Positions 26,622 through 36,460 of a stretch of 38,756 nt of DNA are shown one piece after another. This DNA is from Mycolicibacterium sp. (lineage in GTDB: Bacteria > Actinomycetota > Actinomycetes > Mycobacteriales > Mycobacteriaceae), in the NCBI GenBank assembly GCA_030666145.1, contig DAOUYK010000002.1, positions 1 to 38,756 of the forward strand, written 5' to 3'. The notes below the pieces were generated by a model. It saw only the letters and a list, made by a program, of their open reading frames with translations. It searched no databases and had not been told where the DNA came from. Position numbers and translations under genes: made by a program. Position 1 is the first letter of the stretch. Each line of letters starts with the position of its first letter.

Positions 26622-27551
26622 ATGGCGATCGACTTGGATGTGATGCTCGCGAAGATCAAGGATCGTCAATGGGCATTGGCCGACATCGACTGGACTGCCC
26701 CAGGCGCTGAGGCGATCACCGAAGAACAGCGGCCCAAACTTAAGGCGTTCATGGCCGATCTATGCTGGATTGAGAACGTGGGCGCACGCGCGTTTGCCGC
26801 GCTGGCCAAGAAGGCACCCACGCCAACGCTGGCCGAGATCTACCGGTACTTCCACGCCGAGGAGCAGCGGCACGCCAATGCCGAACTGGCGCTCATGAAG
26901 CGCTGGGGCATGCTCGACGACGAGGAAGACCCCGAGCCCCCAGAGCCAAACGTCAACATCCGGCTGGCCATCGAATGGCTCGACACCTACGCCGACGACA
27001 TGTCGCTATCCATGCTAGGCACAGTCATCCCCATGCTCGAGGTCGCGTTGGACGGTGCGCTGTTGAAGTTCCTGCTCGAAGAGGTGCACGACCCAGTCTG
27101 TCACCAGGTGTTCGAGAAGATCAACAACGACGAATCCCGCCACATTGCAGTCGATTTCGAGGTTCTCGACATGATCGGGCAAGCCGACGCGCGTCGGCTG
27201 CTCGTACAATTCGTCGGCAACATCGCGTCCCCGGGCTTTATTATCGGCGCGATTACCTACGTGCCACTGCTCAATCGGGTGCGAAATAACATCGTCGACA
27301 TGGGGCTGCAACCTGAGAAGTTGTACAACGCCATGAAGCGGTTCCAGAAACTCGGCGAACGCGGCGAAACTACCTGGCGGGTACCGACCTACCAGCTCCT
27401 CAAGCTGCACACCCGCATGGTGGTCGAGCCGAACAACCCGTACCACTGGCTGGCCAACCCGATGGTCTGGGCGTCGGACTACTACCCAAGGAAGTTGTTG
27501 AAGCCCATCCCCAGATGGTTTAAGGAACTTACCCACAATCCTGCGGCCTGA
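26622..27551 (+). CDS. Ferritin-like diiron protein, putative oxygenase
   Basis: A 309-residue, mainly helical protein with a four-helix ferritin-like pattern of metal ligands. Glu51 sits in CWIENVGARAF. The first ExxH is in HAEEQRHANAE (Glu81, His84). An acidic third helix (VIPMLEVALDGALLKFLLEE) follows, and the second ExxH is in NNDESRHIAVDFE (Glu171, His174). Such proteins bind two irons and often act as O2-dependent hydroxylases, desaturases or N-oxygenases. The C-terminal 90 residues (YVPLLNRVRNNI through SDYYPRKLLKPIPRWFKEL) may contact membrane or substrate. AGGAGG four bases before ATG 26622 is a strong ribosome site. It sits 3 bp before the flavin monooxygenase. I do not recognise a characterised orthologue. 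Confidence 0.8.
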   Translation: MAIDLDVMLAKIKDRQWALADIDWTAPGAEAITEEQRPKLKAFMADLCWIENVGARAFAALAKKAPTPTLAEIYRYFHAEEQRHANAELALMKRWGMLDDEEDPEPPEPNVNIRLAIEWLDTYADDMSLSMLGTVIPMLEVALDGALLKFLLEEVHDPVCHQVFEKINNDESRHIAVDFEVLDMIGQADARRLLVQFVGNIASPGFIIGAITYVPLLNRVRNNIVDMGLQPEKLYNAMKRFQKLGERGETTWRVPTYQLLKLHTRMVVEPNNPYHWLANPMVWASDYYPRKLLKPIPRWFKELTHNPAA

Positions 27552-27554
27552 AAC

Positions 27555-29063
27555 ATGGCGTACCAGTACAAGAACAATATCCACGACACCCTTATCGTCG
27601 GCGCCGGATTCAGCGGCTTAGGGGCCGCTATCAAGCTGCGGCAGGCCGGCGTCGAGGACATCGTGCTCGTCGAGCGGGCCGACCGAGTCGGCGGGACCTG
27701 GCGTGACACCACCTATCCCGGGGCGGCATGCGACATCCCGTCGCTGCTTTATTCGTTCTCGTTCGTCAAGAACCCGTCGTGGTCACGCGCCTACCCCTCC
27801 AGTGCGGAGATCTGCGACCATATCGAGGAGTTGACCGACCAATTCGGACTGCGCGCGCTCATCCGATTCAACACCGAGATAACCGGGTTGTCGTTCGACG
27901 AGTCCAACGGTGTTTGGACCGCACAAACTAAGCAGCACAATGTGTTTCATGCGCGCACGGTCGTGCTGGCCGCCGGCCCTCTTGCCGATCACAAACTACC
28001 CGAAATCCGTGGTATCGACACCTACCAGGGGCGCAAGATACACAGCGCGGCATGGGACCCGGACTACGACTTCACTGGCAAGCGGGTCGCCGTGATCGGC
28101 ACCGGGGCAAGTGCCGTGCAGATCGTGCCCGAGCTGGTCAAGACCGCTCAGTTCGTCAAGGTGTTCCAACGCACCCCGGGCTGGGTGCTGCCCCGCATGG
28201 ACGTGCAGATGCCCGCAGCCGTGCAGGCACTATTCGCCGCGGTCCCCGCCGCCCAGGAGTTCGCCCGCCAGGCGCTGTACTGGGGACACGAAGCTAGCGC
28301 GGCGGCGCTGGTATGGGATACACCGATGAGCCGCCTCGTTGCCCGCCTGGGCCGAGCGCACCTGCACCGCCAGGTCAAAGACCGGTGGCTGCGCCGCCAG
28401 CTCACGCCGGACTTCACCCCGGGCTGCAAGCGCATGCTGGTGTCCAGCGACTACTACCCTGCCCTTCAACGCGACAACTGCAAGCTGATCGATTGGCCGA
28501 TCGCCACCCTCAGCCCAGTCGGCATCCGTACAAGTGACGGCATCGAGCACCACCTCGACGCAATCGTGTTCGCCACTGGCTACGACGTGCACCTATCCGG
28601 CCCACCGTTCAGGGTCACAGGCCTCGGCGGCCGGTCGCTACAGAAGGAATGGGCCAGTCACGCCGAAGCGTACAAGAGCGCCAGCGCGCACGGCTATCCG
28701 AACCTGTTCTTCATGACCGGACCCAACTCCGGCCCCGGCCATAACTCACTGCTGGTCTACGTCGAGGGACAACTGGACTACGCCGTCGCCGGTATTACAA
28801 CGATTCTGGAGAACAATCTGCGTTATCTCGACGTCCGCGCTGACGTGCAACACCGATACAACCGCGGAATCCAGAAGCGTCTAACCGCCACAACGTGGAT
28901 GACGGGCTGCAGCAGCTGGTATCTGACCGCAGACGGCTACAACGCGTCTATGTACCCGGGATTGGCCACGCAGTATCTTCGACAGATGCGCGATTTCCGA
29001 CTCGAGGACTACGACGCAGTGTCGCGCGACACCCTTGCCCGCGTTGTCACCTCGACCGCCTAG
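27555..29063 (+). CDS. Baeyer-Villiger-type flavin monooxygenase
   Basis: A 502-residue class B flavoprotein. The FAD Rossmann motif GAGFSG is at residues 16-21, followed by VERADRVGGTWRDTTYPGAACDIPSLLYSFSF. The BVMO fingerprint is at 157-168 (Y-x-G-x3-H-x3-W-D, with Tyr in place of the usual Phe). The NADPH Rossmann motif VIGTGASAVQ comes next, then FQRTPGWVLPR, the late ATGYD motif and GPNSGPGHNSLL. These enzymes insert oxygen into ketones or oxidise sulfur and nitrogen using NADPH and O2. The start ATG at 27555 lies 3 bp after the diiron gene, and the MerR regulator starts 1 bp after its stop, so all are probably cotranscribed. Confidence 0.9.
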   Translation: MAYQYKNNIHDTLIVGAGFSGLGAAIKLRQAGVEDIVLVERADRVGGTWRDTTYPGAACDIPSLLYSFSFVKNPSWSRAYPSSAEICDHIEELTDQFGLRALIRFNTEITGLSFDESNGVWTAQTKQHNVFHARTVVLAAGPLADHKLPEIRGIDTYQGRKIHSAAWDPDYDFTGKRVAVIGTGASAVQIVPELVKTAQFVKVFQRTPGWVLPRMDVQMPAAVQALFAAVPAAQEFARQALYWGHEASAAALVWDTPMSRLVARLGRAHLHRQVKDRWLRRQLTPDFTPGCKRMLVSSDYYPALQRDNCKLIDWPIATLSPVGIRTSDGIEHHLDAIVFATGYDVHLSGPPFRVTGLGGRSLQKEWASHAEAYKSASAHGYPNLFFMTGPNSGPGHNSLLVYVEGQLDYAVAGITTILENNLRYLDVRADVQHRYNRGIQKRLTATTWMTGCSSWYLTADGYNASMYPGLATQYLRQMRDFRLEDYDAVSRDTLARVVTSTA

Positions 29064-29064
29064 C

Positions 29065-29967
29065 ATGCCACCAACCAGGCAGCCGAGACCGCAGGCCGGC
29101 CCAGTCCCCACGATCCTGCGCCGAATCCGTCGCGGGTCACGCGATGTGATCGAGAACGCCGTGTCGCAACTCTTCGACGCAGCCGTACAACCCCACAGTG
29201 TGGGCCAATCCGGGGAGTACCGCCTCGACGAGTTGGCCCGGCTCGCAGGTACAACCACCCGAAACATCAGGGTTTATCGCGACCGTGGCCTGCTGCACCC
29301 GCCGCTGCGGGTCGGCCGAATCGTACTTTTCAATGACACCCACTTAACGCGGCTACGGCTCATCACCTCCATGCTGGACCGTGGCTACACGATCGCTCAT
29401 GTAAACGAGATGCTCTCGGGATGGGAGCAGGGCAAAAACCTCGGCGATATGCTCGGCCTGGAGTCTGCGATCGCGGGGAGTTGGGCTACGGAGAGGCCGC
29501 AGCGCATGTCGGTTGCCGAGGCCAAACGGTTGGTCGACAACGATCCAGGATTCGAACGCTTAGTCGGGCTGGGCATCATCCGGATTGAGGACAATTCGAC
29601 AGACACCCAAGCCGTCGTCGTGCGTCCGAAACTGATCGAGGCGTTCAACGAGCTCCGCCAATACGGCGTGGCCACTGAGAAACTCATCGATCTGTATGAA
29701 CAGATCGCACCCCTGCTCGATCAGATCAGCGCGATCCTGGTGCAAGCGGGGGTGGAGGAGGTATTCGACAAAGTCAACCCGGGCGCCGCCATGCCGGACG
29801 ACGTCGAGGTGGCCGAGCTGATCACTAAGTTAGTGCGTTTCCGAACCCAGGCGGTGCAGGCAGCTGCGGCTACCCTGGCATTCTCGATCGAATCGACCAT
29901 CGAATCGGTGGTTGCCCAGTTGCTCGGCGGCTTCGTAGAGAAGAAGGGTGAATCCGGCCACCAATAA
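29065..29967 (+). CDS. MerR-family regulator with long C-terminal domain
   Basis: A 300-residue transcription factor. After a ~50-residue arginine-rich N-terminal stretch comes a MerR winged helix: YRLDELARLAGTTTRNIRVYRDRGLL, the wing RVGRIVLFNDTHLTRLRLI, and the second helical pair MLDRGYTIAHVNEMLSGWE. The C-terminal ~170 residues are helical (FNELRQYGVATEKLIDLYEQIAPLLDQISAILVQ, then a further helix pair). They lack the metal-binding cysteines of MerR or CueR, so a small organic or lipid ligand is more likely. ATG 29065 is one base after the monooxygenase stop, so it is the last gene of the operon and probably its regulator. Its stop is 3 bp from the convergent guaA stop. Confidence 0.86.
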   Translation: MPPTRQPRPQAGPVPTILRRIRRGSRDVIENAVSQLFDAAVQPHSVGQSGEYRLDELARLAGTTTRNIRVYRDRGLLHPPLRVGRIVLFNDTHLTRLRLITSMLDRGYTIAHVNEMLSGWEQGKNLGDMLGLESAIAGSWATERPQRMSVAEAKRLVDNDPGFERLVGLGIIRIEDNSTDTQAVVVRPKLIEAFNELRQYGVATEKLIDLYEQIAPLLDQISAILVQAGVEEVFDKVNPGAAMPDDVEVAELITKLVRFRTQAVQAAAATLAFSIESTIESVVAQLLGGFVEKKGESGHQ

Positions 29968-29970
29968 CCG

Positions 29971-31530
29971 TCACTCCCACTCGATGGTGCCTGGCGGCTT
30001 GCTGGTGACATCCAGAACCACACGATTGACCTCGCGCACCTCATTGGTGATCCGCGTCGAAATGCCTTCCAGCACTTCGTAAGGCACCCTCGTCCAGTCG
30101 GCCGTCATCGCATCCTCACTGGATACCGGGCGGAGTACGATCGGGTGCCCGTACGTGCGGCCGTCACCTTGCACACCCACTGAACGCACATCAGCCAGCA
30201 GCACCACCGGACACTGCCAGATCTGGTGATCCAACCCGGCCGACGTCAGTTCCTCGCGCGCGATGGCATCGGCCCGACGCAGCGTGTCAAGGCGCCCGGC
30301 AGTAACCTCACCGACGATACGAATACCCAGACCAGGACCCGGAAATGGTTGGCGTGCAACGATCTCTTCCGGCAGGCCCAGTTCCCGGCCGACGGCACGC
30401 ACCTCGTCCTTGAACAGGAGACGCAACGGCTCGACGAGGCTAAACTTCAGGTCGCCGGGCAACCCACCGACGTTGTGGTGGCTCTTGATGTTTGCGGTTC
30501 CCGTTCCGCCACCGGACTCCACCACATCGGGATAAAGCGTGCCCTGGACAAGGAACTCGACCTCACCGTCGGACACGCCCAGCGCGTCTCGCACGGCACC
30601 CTCGAATGCCCTGATGAACTCGCGTCCGATGATCTTGCGCTTGCCCTCCGGGTTGGTGACGCCAGACAGCGCCTCAAGGAAACGTTCAGCCACGTCGACG
30701 GTGATCAGTTTGGCGCCTGTCGCAGCGACGAAATCGCGTTGCACCTGAGCCCGTTCGCCGGCGCGAAGTAACCCGTGATCGACGAACACGCATGTCAAGC
30801 GATCGCCGATGGCACGCTGCACCAGCGCGGCGGCTACTGCAGAGTCGACACCCCCCGAGAGCCCGCAGATCGCCAGTCCGGTACCGATGTGCTCACGCAC
30901 CTGCTCGACGAGTGCGTCGGCGATGTTGGCCGGCGTCCACGCCGCATCGATACCGGCGAACTCGTGCAGGAACCGGCTGAGTACCTGCTGACCGTGCGGT
31001 GTGTGCATCACCTCGGGGTGATACTGCACGCCGGCCATCCGACGCCCCCGATTTTCGAACGCCGCCACCGGCGCACCGGAGCTCGTCGCGACCACGTCGA
31101 AGCCCTCCGGGGCAGCGGTCACCGCGTCGCCGTGACTCATCCACACCGGATGCAGGGCGGGCAGTTTGCAATGTAGTTGCCCACCAGTGATTTTCAACTC
31201 CGTTCGACCATACTCACTGGTTCCGGTGTGAGCGACGGTGCCACCCAGAGCCAACGCCATCGCCTGGAATCCGTAGCAGATGCCGAACACCGGGACGTCC
31301 AGGTCGAAGAGCGCGGGATCCAGCTGCGGAGCCCCGTCCGCGTAGACGCTGGCCGGCCCCCCGGACAGTACGACCGCGCGAGGGTTGCGGGCCTTGATCT
31401 CATCGATACTGGTGGTGTGTGCGATAACCTCTGAATACACCAGGGCCTCCCGGACGCGCCGCGCGATCAGCTGCGCGTATTGCGCACCGAAGTCGACGAC
31501 CAACACCGGACGGGAGGCTGCGGATTCCAC
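29971..31530 (-). CDS. guaA: GMP synthase (glutamine-hydrolysing)
   Basis: Converts XMP to GMP using glutamine and ATP. The N-terminal class I glutamine amidotransferase has its nucleophile Cys85 in [12 protein letters not shown] and the His/Glu pair in [14 protein letters not shown]. The ATP pyrophosphatase domain follows with the P-loop [16 protein letters not shown], and the C-terminal dimerisation domain ends in [10 protein letters not shown] and KPPGTIEWE, the standard family terminus. Length is 519 residues, normal for the family. The GTG at 31530 is the only reasonable start just upstream of [15 protein letters not shown]-like sequence; ribosome site is weak. The downstream MerR gene is convergent with a 3-bp gap. 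Confidence 0.97.
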   Translation of the reverse strand: MESAASRPVLVVDFGAQYAQLIARRVREALVYSEVIAHTTSIDEIKARNPRAVVLSGGPASVYADGAPQLDPALFDLDVPVFGICYGFQAMALALGGTVAHTGTSEYGRTELKITGGQLHCKLPALHPVWMSHGDAVTAAPEGFDVVATSSGAPVAAFENRGRRMAGVQYHPEVMHTPHGQQVLSRFLHEFAGIDAAWTPANIADALVEQVREHIGTGLAICGLSGGVDSAVAAALVQRAIGDRLTCVFVDHGLLRAGERAQVQRDFVAATGAKLITVDVAERFLEALSGVTNPEGKRKIIGREFIRAFEGAVRDALGVSDGEVEFLVQGTLYPDVVESGGGTGTANIKSHHNVGGLPGDLKFSLVEPLRLLFKDEVRAVGRELGLPEEIVARQPFPGPGLGIRIVGEVTAGRLDTLRRADAIAREELTSAGLDHQIWQCPVVLLADVRSVGVQGDGRTYGHPIVLRPVSSEDAMTADWTRVPYEVLEGISTRITNEVREVNRVVLDVTSKPPGTIEWE

Positions 31531-31540
31531 CCGATCAGTC

Positions 31541-31652
31541 TAATGGGGTGGGTCTCCGCGGCCGGTCAGTGGCGCAACCTACCCGGCCGAGCTGACTAAT
31601 GGGCTGGGTCGCCGCAGCCGGTCAGCGGCACAGCCTATCCGGCCGAGCTGAC
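31541..31652. repeat. Tandem 56-bp duplication between guaA and the choD 3' end
   Basis: Copy 1 (31541-31596) and copy 2 (31597-31652) are exactly 56 bp each and differ at seven positions. Copy 2 contains the last coding bases and stop of choD; copy 1 lies beyond it, in front of guaA. Copy 2 also carries a perfect 9-bp inverted repeat, CCGGTCAGC (31618-31626) against GCTGACCGG (31647-31655). The unit may act as a hairpin near the end of choD. Confidence 0.9.
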
Positions 31653-33371
31653 CGGTTCGATCGGAATCCTGCGCAGCGCCCCCGGCGCCTCGGCGGGTAC
31701 GACCGGGTTCGCCGGCGCGATGGGCGCGAGGCGCCGATACGGCTCACCCTGAGCGGGGCGGAGATCCTCCTCACCCTTGTTCGGCCATAACGCCGCTGCC
31801 CGCTCAGCCTGGGCGGTGATCGAAAGCGATGGGTTCACACCGAGATTCGCCGAGACCGCCGCACCGTCCATGACCGACAGCGTGGGGTAGCCGTAAACCC
31901 GTTGATAAGGATCGATGACGCCGTTCTCGGAACTATCACCGATCGCCGCGCCACCGAGGAAATGGGCCGTGAGTGGGACGTTGAACAATTCGCCCCAGGT
32001 TCCACCGGCGACACCGTCGATCTTCTTGGCGATGCGCCGGGTGACTTCGTTGCCTGCCGGGATCCACGTCGGATTCGGTTCCCCGTGGCCCTGCTTGCTG
32101 TCCAGTAAGCGAAATCCGAACTTCGTCTTGCGGGTGAACGTAGTGATCGAGTTGTCCAGATGCTGCATCACCAGTGCGATTACGGTGCGCTCACTCCACT
32201 GGCGCGGGTTGAGCACCCGCAGCGTGCCCTTCGGGTCAGCCTTAATACCCCGGAGCAATTGCTTCCAGCGCGGGACGTCGATGCCCTGCGGTCCGGCGCC
32301 GTCGGTCATCAGCGTCTGCAACAACCCCATCGCGTTGGAGCCCTTGCCGTAGCGGACCGGTTCGACATGAGTGTCGGCCGTCGGGTGGATTGACGAGGTG
32401 ATGGCCACACCGTGCGTCAAGTCCAGGTCATCGCCGGCTTCGAAGCGCGCCGCCCCGACGATGGACTCCGAGTTGGTTCGCGTCAGCACGCCGAGGCGAT
32501 CGGACAGCTTCGGTAACGTGCCCCCGTCCCGCATCTTGAACAGCAGCTTCTGCGTGCCGTAAGTTCCGGCCGCAAGAATCACGTGCCGCGCCGTGAAGGT
32601 CTTGCGCCGGCGGCGCAGCTTACCCCCGGTCCGCACGGTACCTACCTCCCAAAGCCCGTCAGCACGCTGCTGGAATTCCTTGACCATGGTCAGCGGATGC
32701 ACCTGAGCTCCAGCCGATTCCGCGAGCCCGAGGTAGTTCTTCACGAGGGTGTTCTTGGCGCCTTCACGGCAGCCCGTCATGCACGAACCACACTCGGTGC
32801 AGCCGGTACGGGCCGGCCCCGCCCCGCCGAAGTAGGGGTCCTCGACGCTCTTGCCAGGCATCTTCTCACCGTCGGTGCCGAAGAACACTCCGACGGGCGT
32901 CGCGACGAAGGTGTCACCGACACCCATGTCCTCGGCGACCTCCTTCATGATCCGGTCCGCGTCGGTGAACGTCGGGTTGTCGACCACACCTAGCATCCGC
33001 TGGGCCTGCTCGTAGTGCGGCATGAGCTCAGCACGCCAGTCGGTGATGTTCTTCCACTGCAGATCCTGAAAGAACGGCTCCGGTGGCACGTACAACGTGT
33101 TGGCGTAGTTCAGCGATCCGCCGCCGACTCCTGCGCCCGCCAGGATCATGACGTTGCGTAACAGGTGGATGCGTTGGATGCCGTACATACCGAATTGCGG
33201 CGCCCACAGGAACTTGCGCAGGTTCCAGGAGGTCTTGCCGAAGTCCTCGTCGGTGAACCGACGACCTGCTTCCAGCACGCCGACTCGGTAGCCCTTTTCG
33301 GTGAGCCTCAACGCGCTGACGCTACCTCCGAACCCCGAGCCGATGATGATTACGTCATAGTCAGGCTCCAT
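31635..33371 (-). CDS. choD: GMC-type oxidoreductase annotated as cholesterol oxidase
   Basis: A 578-residue flavoprotein. The FAD motif is VIIIGSGFGGSVSALRL near residue 7, with GAGVGGGSLNYANTLYVPP in the GMC position and a late LTAHFLGGAAIG then VNPSLSITAQAERAA. A cysteine cluster, GCTECGSCMTGCREGAKNTL (C-x2-C-x2-C-x3-C), is typical of the ChoD branch and could hold an iron-sulfur centre. The M. tuberculosis counterpart is Rv3409c; its assignment as cholesterol oxidase is debated, since it is not needed for cholesterol growth. ATG 33371 has no Shine-Dalgarno sequence; TACTGT ends four bases upstream and TAAGTT lies further up as alternative -10 boxes. Inverted repeats sit in the upstream gap. 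Confidence 0.92.
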   Translation of the reverse strand: MEPDYDVIIIGSGFGGSVSALRLTEKGYRVGVLEAGRRFTDEDFGKTSWNLRKFLWAPQFGMYGIQRIHLLRNVMILAGAGVGGGSLNYANTLYVPPEPFFQDLQWKNITDWRAELMPHYEQAQRMLGVVDNPTFTDADRIMKEVAEDMGVGDTFVATPVGVFFGTDGEKMPGKSVEDPYFGGAGPARTGCTECGSCMTGCREGAKNTLVKNYLGLAESAGAQVHPLTMVKEFQQRADGLWEVGTVRTGGKLRRRRKTFTARHVILAAGTYGTQKLLFKMRDGGTLPKLSDRLGVLTRTNSESIVGAARFEAGDDLDLTHGVAITSSIHPTADTHVEPVRYGKGSNAMGLLQTLMTDGAGPQGIDVPRWKQLLRGIKADPKGTLRVLNPRQWSERTVIALVMQHLDNSITTFTRKTKFGFRLLDSKQGHGEPNPTWIPAGNEVTRRIAKKIDGVAGGTWGELFNVPLTAHFLGGAAIGDSSENGVIDPYQRVYGYPTLSVMDGAAVSANLGVNPSLSITAQAERAAALWPNKGEEDLRPAQGEPYRRLAPIAPANPVVPAEAPGALRRIPIEPVSSAG

Positions 33372-33386
33372 TAAGACAGTATGAAC

Positions 33387-33400
33387 TTACCCATCGGTAA
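33387..33400. promoter_or_regulatory. TTACC-N4-GGTAA inverted repeat before choD
   Basis: TTACCCATCGGTAA has perfect 5-bp arms around a four-base centre, 16 bp upstream of the choD start and overlapping the probable core promoter. This is the form of a TetR-type repressor site. It does not resemble the KstR cholesterol-regulon motif. Confidence 0.42.
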
Positions 33401-33446
33401 TATGCTAGAGAGGCGGCCCTAACTTTCGGCCGTGACCGTGGTCGAA

Positions 33447-33495
33447 CGTGAACGGTGTCTTCACGGCTAGGCCCCAATGTGAAGATGCCTTCACA
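33447..33495. promoter_or_regulatory. Two GTGAA/TTCAC inverted repeats between guaB3 and choD
   Basis: CGTGAA-N7-TTCACG (33447-33465) and TGTGAA-N6-TTCACA (33478-33495) are perfect inverted repeats with centres about 31 bp apart, roughly three DNA turns. They lie 76-124 bp upstream of the choD start and 87 bp beyond the guaB3 stop. They could be a pair of operators for choD or, as RNA, two short hairpins ending guaB3 transcription. No T-tract follows. Confidence 0.5.
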
Positions 33496-33581
33496 CTCGG
33501 CGGGAATCGAGCACGGGAATCGACCACCGGGACGCTCGGCGGGGACCGGCCGCGCGGACAATCAGGCCAAACCTGCAGCGG

Positions 33582-34718
33582 TCAGCGTCCGACCGTCAAC
33601 CCGACCTTCTGGAACTCCTTCAGGTCGCAGTAGCCGGCCTTTGCCATCGCCCTGCTCAGACCGCCGACAAGGTTGAGCGAGCCGAATGGGTCGTCGGATG
33701 GCCCGGTCAGCACCTTTTCAAGGGACGGTCGTACACCGCTGGCCACCTCGAGCAGCGCGCCGCGCGGCAGCGATGGGTGAGCTGCGGCCGAGGGCCAGAA
33801 CCAGCCTCCCCCGAGCGCTTCGGCGGCCGAGGTCAGTGGCGTGCCGAGCACCACGGCATCCGCGCCACAGGCAATGGCCTTTGCAAGGTCCCCCGATGTG
33901 TGGATATCGCCGTCGGCGAGCACGTGAACGTATCGTCCACCCGTCTCGTCGAGGTACTCCCGCCGCGCTGCCGCGGCATCGGCGATGGCCGTGGCCATCG
34001 GCACGCTGATGCCCAAGACCTCGTCGCTGGTGGTGACCCCATCGGTGGAGCCGTATCCGACGATCACGCCGGCCGCACCGGTGCGCATCAGGTGCAGTGC
34101 GGTCCGGTGGTCGAGGACGCCGCCGGCGACCACCGGCACGTCGAGCCCGGAGATGAAGGTCTTCAGGTTGAGGGGCTCGGCGTCCTGCGCAACGCGCTCG
34201 GCAGAGATGATCGTGCCCTGGATAACCAGCAGGTCGATGCCCGCCGATACCAGAATGGGCGTCAGCGCCTGTGCGTTCTGCGGGCTGATGCGCACTGCGG
34301 TGGTCACCCCTGCATCGCGGATCCGCGCGACGGCCGCACCGAGAAGGTCGGGATCTATTGGCGCCGAGTGCAATTGCTGCAGCAGCCGGATGGACTCCGA
34401 CGGGTAGGGCTCCTTGTCGGCCGCCTCAAGCACCTGGGCGATCTTGTCACCGACGTCCGCGTGCCGCCCGATCAGGCCCTCTCCGTTGAGCACGCCGAGA
34501 CCGCCGAGACGTCCGAGCTTAATGGCGAACTCCACCGAGACCAGCGCGTCGGTGGGATGCGCGACCACCGGAATCTCGAATCGGTACGCATCGAGCTGCC
34601 ACGCTGTGGAGACATCCTTCGACGAGCGGGTGCGCCGAGACGGCACGATGTTGATGTCACCGAGTTCATAGGTTCGGCGCGCAGTCCTGCCCATGCCGAT
34701 TTCGACCATGTCACGCAT
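33582..34718 (-). CDS. guaB3: GuaB3-family IMP dehydrogenase-like protein
   Basis: A 378-residue TIM-barrel protein of the IMPDH/GMP reductase superfamily. It starts VEIGMGRTARRTYELGDINIVPSRRTRSSKDV, has the conserved WQLDAYRFEIPVVAHPTDALVS and HVLADGDIHTSGDLAKAIACGADAVVLG segments, and ends MAKAGYCDLKEFQKVGLTVGR. CBS domains are absent and the usual GSICTTR-type catalytic loop is not present in that form; GuaB3 proteins are actinobacterial paralogues, with family-wide function still unsettled. ATG 34718 is chosen because AAGGA lies nine bases upstream; the in-frame ATG at 34709 would give the M. tuberculosis-like N-terminus but has no ribosome site. It follows guaB2 after 30 bp and is probably cotranscribed. 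Confidence 0.93.
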   Translation of the reverse strand: MRDMVEIGMGRTARRTYELGDINIVPSRRTRSSKDVSTAWQLDAYRFEIPVVAHPTDALVSVEFAIKLGRLGGLGVLNGEGLIGRHADVGDKIAQVLEAADKEPYPSESIRLLQQLHSAPIDPDLLGAAVARIRDAGVTTAVRISPQNAQALTPILVSAGIDLLVIQGTIISAERVAQDAEPLNLKTFISGLDVPVVAGGVLDHRTALHLMRTGAAGVIVGYGSTDGVTTSDEVLGISVPMATAIADAAAARREYLDETGGRYVHVLADGDIHTSGDLAKAIACGADAVVLGTPLTSAAEALGGGWFWPSAAAHPSLPRGALLEVASGVRPSLEKVLTGPSDDPFGSLNLVGGLSRAMAKAGYCDLKEFQKVGLTVGR

Positions 34719-34748
34719 GCTGATCAGTCCTTGACTGGGCCGTGGCCC

Positions 34749-36317
<1,569 letters not shown>

Positions 36318-36368
36318 TCAGCCTCCAGTAACAGATGCGGCCAGGCACAGACTCGACCTGAATGCCAC

Positions 36369-36374
36369 ATCTTA
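36369..36374 (-). promoter_or_regulatory. -10 element of the guaB2 promoter
   Basis: On the minus strand TAAGAT fits TANNNT. Initiation about seven bases downstream leaves a leader of ~47 bases containing the GGAGG ribosome site used by guaB2. No strong -35 is seen. Confidence 0.45.
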
Positions 36375-36447
36375 TCGGCAACGAACTTGGGGTTTCGGTT
36401 CGCCCGACGTGCTGCCCAACCGCTGGCGCGAACCCTGGGGAGCTGCG

Positions 36448-36453
36448 TAGTCT
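36448..36453 (+). promoter_or_regulatory. -10 element, leaderless promoter of the DUF5319 gene
   Basis: TAGTCT (TANNNT) is followed by seven bases, TGGGGCC, and then GTG 36461. This is the geometry of a leaderless mycobacterial transcript beginning at the GTG itself. The same hexamer and spacing occur at the met operon promoter. Confidence 0.6.
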
Positions 36454-36460
36454 TGGGGCC

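Noticed and set aside
33478-33495. CRP (cAMP receptor protein) site upstream of choD
   Set aside because: TGTGA and TCACA are separated by eight bases, where the consensus needs six; the neighbouring repeat also misses the spacing.
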